Origin: Mansonella perstans
Lineage: Eukaryota; Nematoda; Chromadorea; Rhabditida; Onchocercidae
NCBI GenBank assembly: GCA_037074765.1
Contig: JBAMDO010000076.1
Coordinates: forward strand, 124,001 to 188,000
Length of the DNA stretch: 64,000 nucleotides
Reading direction: 5' to 3'
Numbering within the stretch: the stretch's first letter is position 1; each line of letters starts with the position of its first letter. Below the pieces are notes generated by a model. That model did not search any database and had not been told where the DNA came from. It was given only the letters and a program-made list of their open reading frames with translations. Shown piece by piece: positions 62,851 to 64,000 of the stretch. Position numbers and translations under genes: made by a program.

Positions 62851-64000
62851 ATGATATCGTTCCTGATCAAGCAATTATTGCTGCTTGCTACTTTATCATT
62901 CGTTAAAGGTCAGTTTTGATAAGATATTTACAATTTTGAAATATTAAAGTGGAAATAGTTACAGTATGATTTTTGAGCCAAATGCAAACTTCTTTTTTTG
63001 GCTTAATTATATCTAAAGTAATTAAAAGAAAAGAAACGAAAGTATTTGTGTATTAGAATTTTAATTATGCTAATATGAATAATTGGTTAAATTAACGAAT
63101 ATTTGTAAAATAAAATTGGCAATAAATTTCGAACATTTCTAAAAAAGATTTTATAATAAGTATATTGAAATTAATGAGTATATGCAAATAATATTTGACT
63201 AACTTTGATCCAATCATATATTTGGTTTCAAAAAATTTCAATTTCAAAAGTTGCTGAAATAATTATATCAATTTGATTTAAATATTTTTGAAATTACAAG
63301 CAATATTTTTAATAGTTTCTATTACACACTGTTCATAGTATTACACTCACAATCAAGTCCAAATTTTATTTTAAAATTTTATTCATTTAAAATTTCCAGC
63401 ATTTACAGTCACCAATTCTTTTTTCGGTTGAAATCATTTAAGTTACGCCCCAATAAACAATTTTTTTTAATTTCAAACAATTTTTCAAAGTAGCACCAAG
63501 AGAAATTTTTATTTACTTTTTTCTTTGAAAAAATGAGATATTGCTTTGAAGATGCCGTCAGTAATAATGCACAGAGGATAATGAAAATAGAAATTTAAAT
63601 AAAAATGGGATGCAATATCTAAATTTCACATCAGTCCAGATGTTCCTTTTTTACATCAATACTTTCAAGTTTGAAATGGATGATAAGTATTCTTATAATA
63701 AAAAACTTTTTCTCACTTTCTTTCATTTTATTTCAAAATTCAACTCATATTTTCATTGTACCATTTTAATATCAATTGCTCAGCTAACTAGGTGCATTTT
63801 TCCTTCTGTTTTTTTCAGACAAATAGAACTTTTTTAGGTGACAAAATTTTTGTAGTTCTGTTACTTTATTAATTATGCAATTTTATTAGTTAATTTATTA
63901 ATCATTCGTTAATTCACCAAGTAGTGTTAATTTACTAATTACACTGCTTTCTTTTTTTCTTGAAAAAAAAATTTCAGTATTTGGCAATGCAGTTACGGAA
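62851..64000 (+). CDS. Protein with signal peptide, first two exons (partial)
   Basis: The ATG at 62851 opens a 58-base exon ending at 62908 with a GTCAGT donor. It encodes MISFLIKQLLLLATLSFVK, a classic hydrophobic signal sequence. An acceptor (ATTTCAG) at 63971-63977 starts an exon at 63978 in the matching phase, giving VFGNAVTE before the window ends. So the product is secreted or membrane-anchored, but the mature part lies outside the window and no family can be named. It follows the TSP1-like secreted-protein gene in the same orientation by 1.4 kb. Confidence 0.5.

Noticed and set aside
1..64000. CRISPR arrays, bacterial operons, rRNA and tRNA genes
   Set aside because: No regularly spaced repeats with unique spacers, no ribosome-binding-site organisation and no tRNA-like internal promoter pair with cloverleaf were seen. 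The intron structure is eukaryotic throughout.

Overview
The window is about 70% A+T. Its genes are split by many introns with TTTTCAG/TTTGCAG acceptors and GTAAGT-type donors, and the protein families are animal ones. With a BEL/Pao retrotransposon and long AT-rich introns, this points to a nematode, most likely a filarial (spirurid) worm; the species is inferred, not proven. All gene models were built by hand by joining exons whose phases agree. Six models close in frame from start to stop.

Layout. 1-3273 (-): first three exons of an unrecognised membrane protein that runs off the left edge. About 4.6-12.9 kb: a scrambled block holding BEL/Pao pieces (including two nearly identical 1.37-kb arms in inverted orientation), duplicated fragments of a SNF2-type helicase gene resembling TTF2/lodestar, and an inverted intron-containing copy of part of the neighbouring TFIIIC gene. 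13990-33064 (+): four co-oriented housekeeping genes, namely GTF3C3 (TFIIIC TPR subunit, 23 exons), a Mad3/BubR1-type checkpoint protein (7 exons), POLR3H/RPC8 (RNA polymerase III, 5 exons) and pinin (9 exons). 35013-39877 (-): a complete Shaw/Kv3-type potassium channel (10 exons, egl-36-like). 39878-49469: about 9.6 kb with no gene seen. 49470-61454 (+): a small secreted protein with an atypical thrombospondin type 1-like domain, spread over five exons and 12 kb. 62851 to the right edge (+): first two exons of a further protein with a signal peptide.

Two of the four clustered genes serve RNA polymerase III (TFIIIC and RPC8). Pinin acts in splicing and Mad3 in the spindle checkpoint. The most unusual material is the mosaic block at 4.6-12.9 kb, with its pair of differently damaged copies of one TFIIIC exon, and the small secreted TSP1-like protein, which I do not recognise as a described family.
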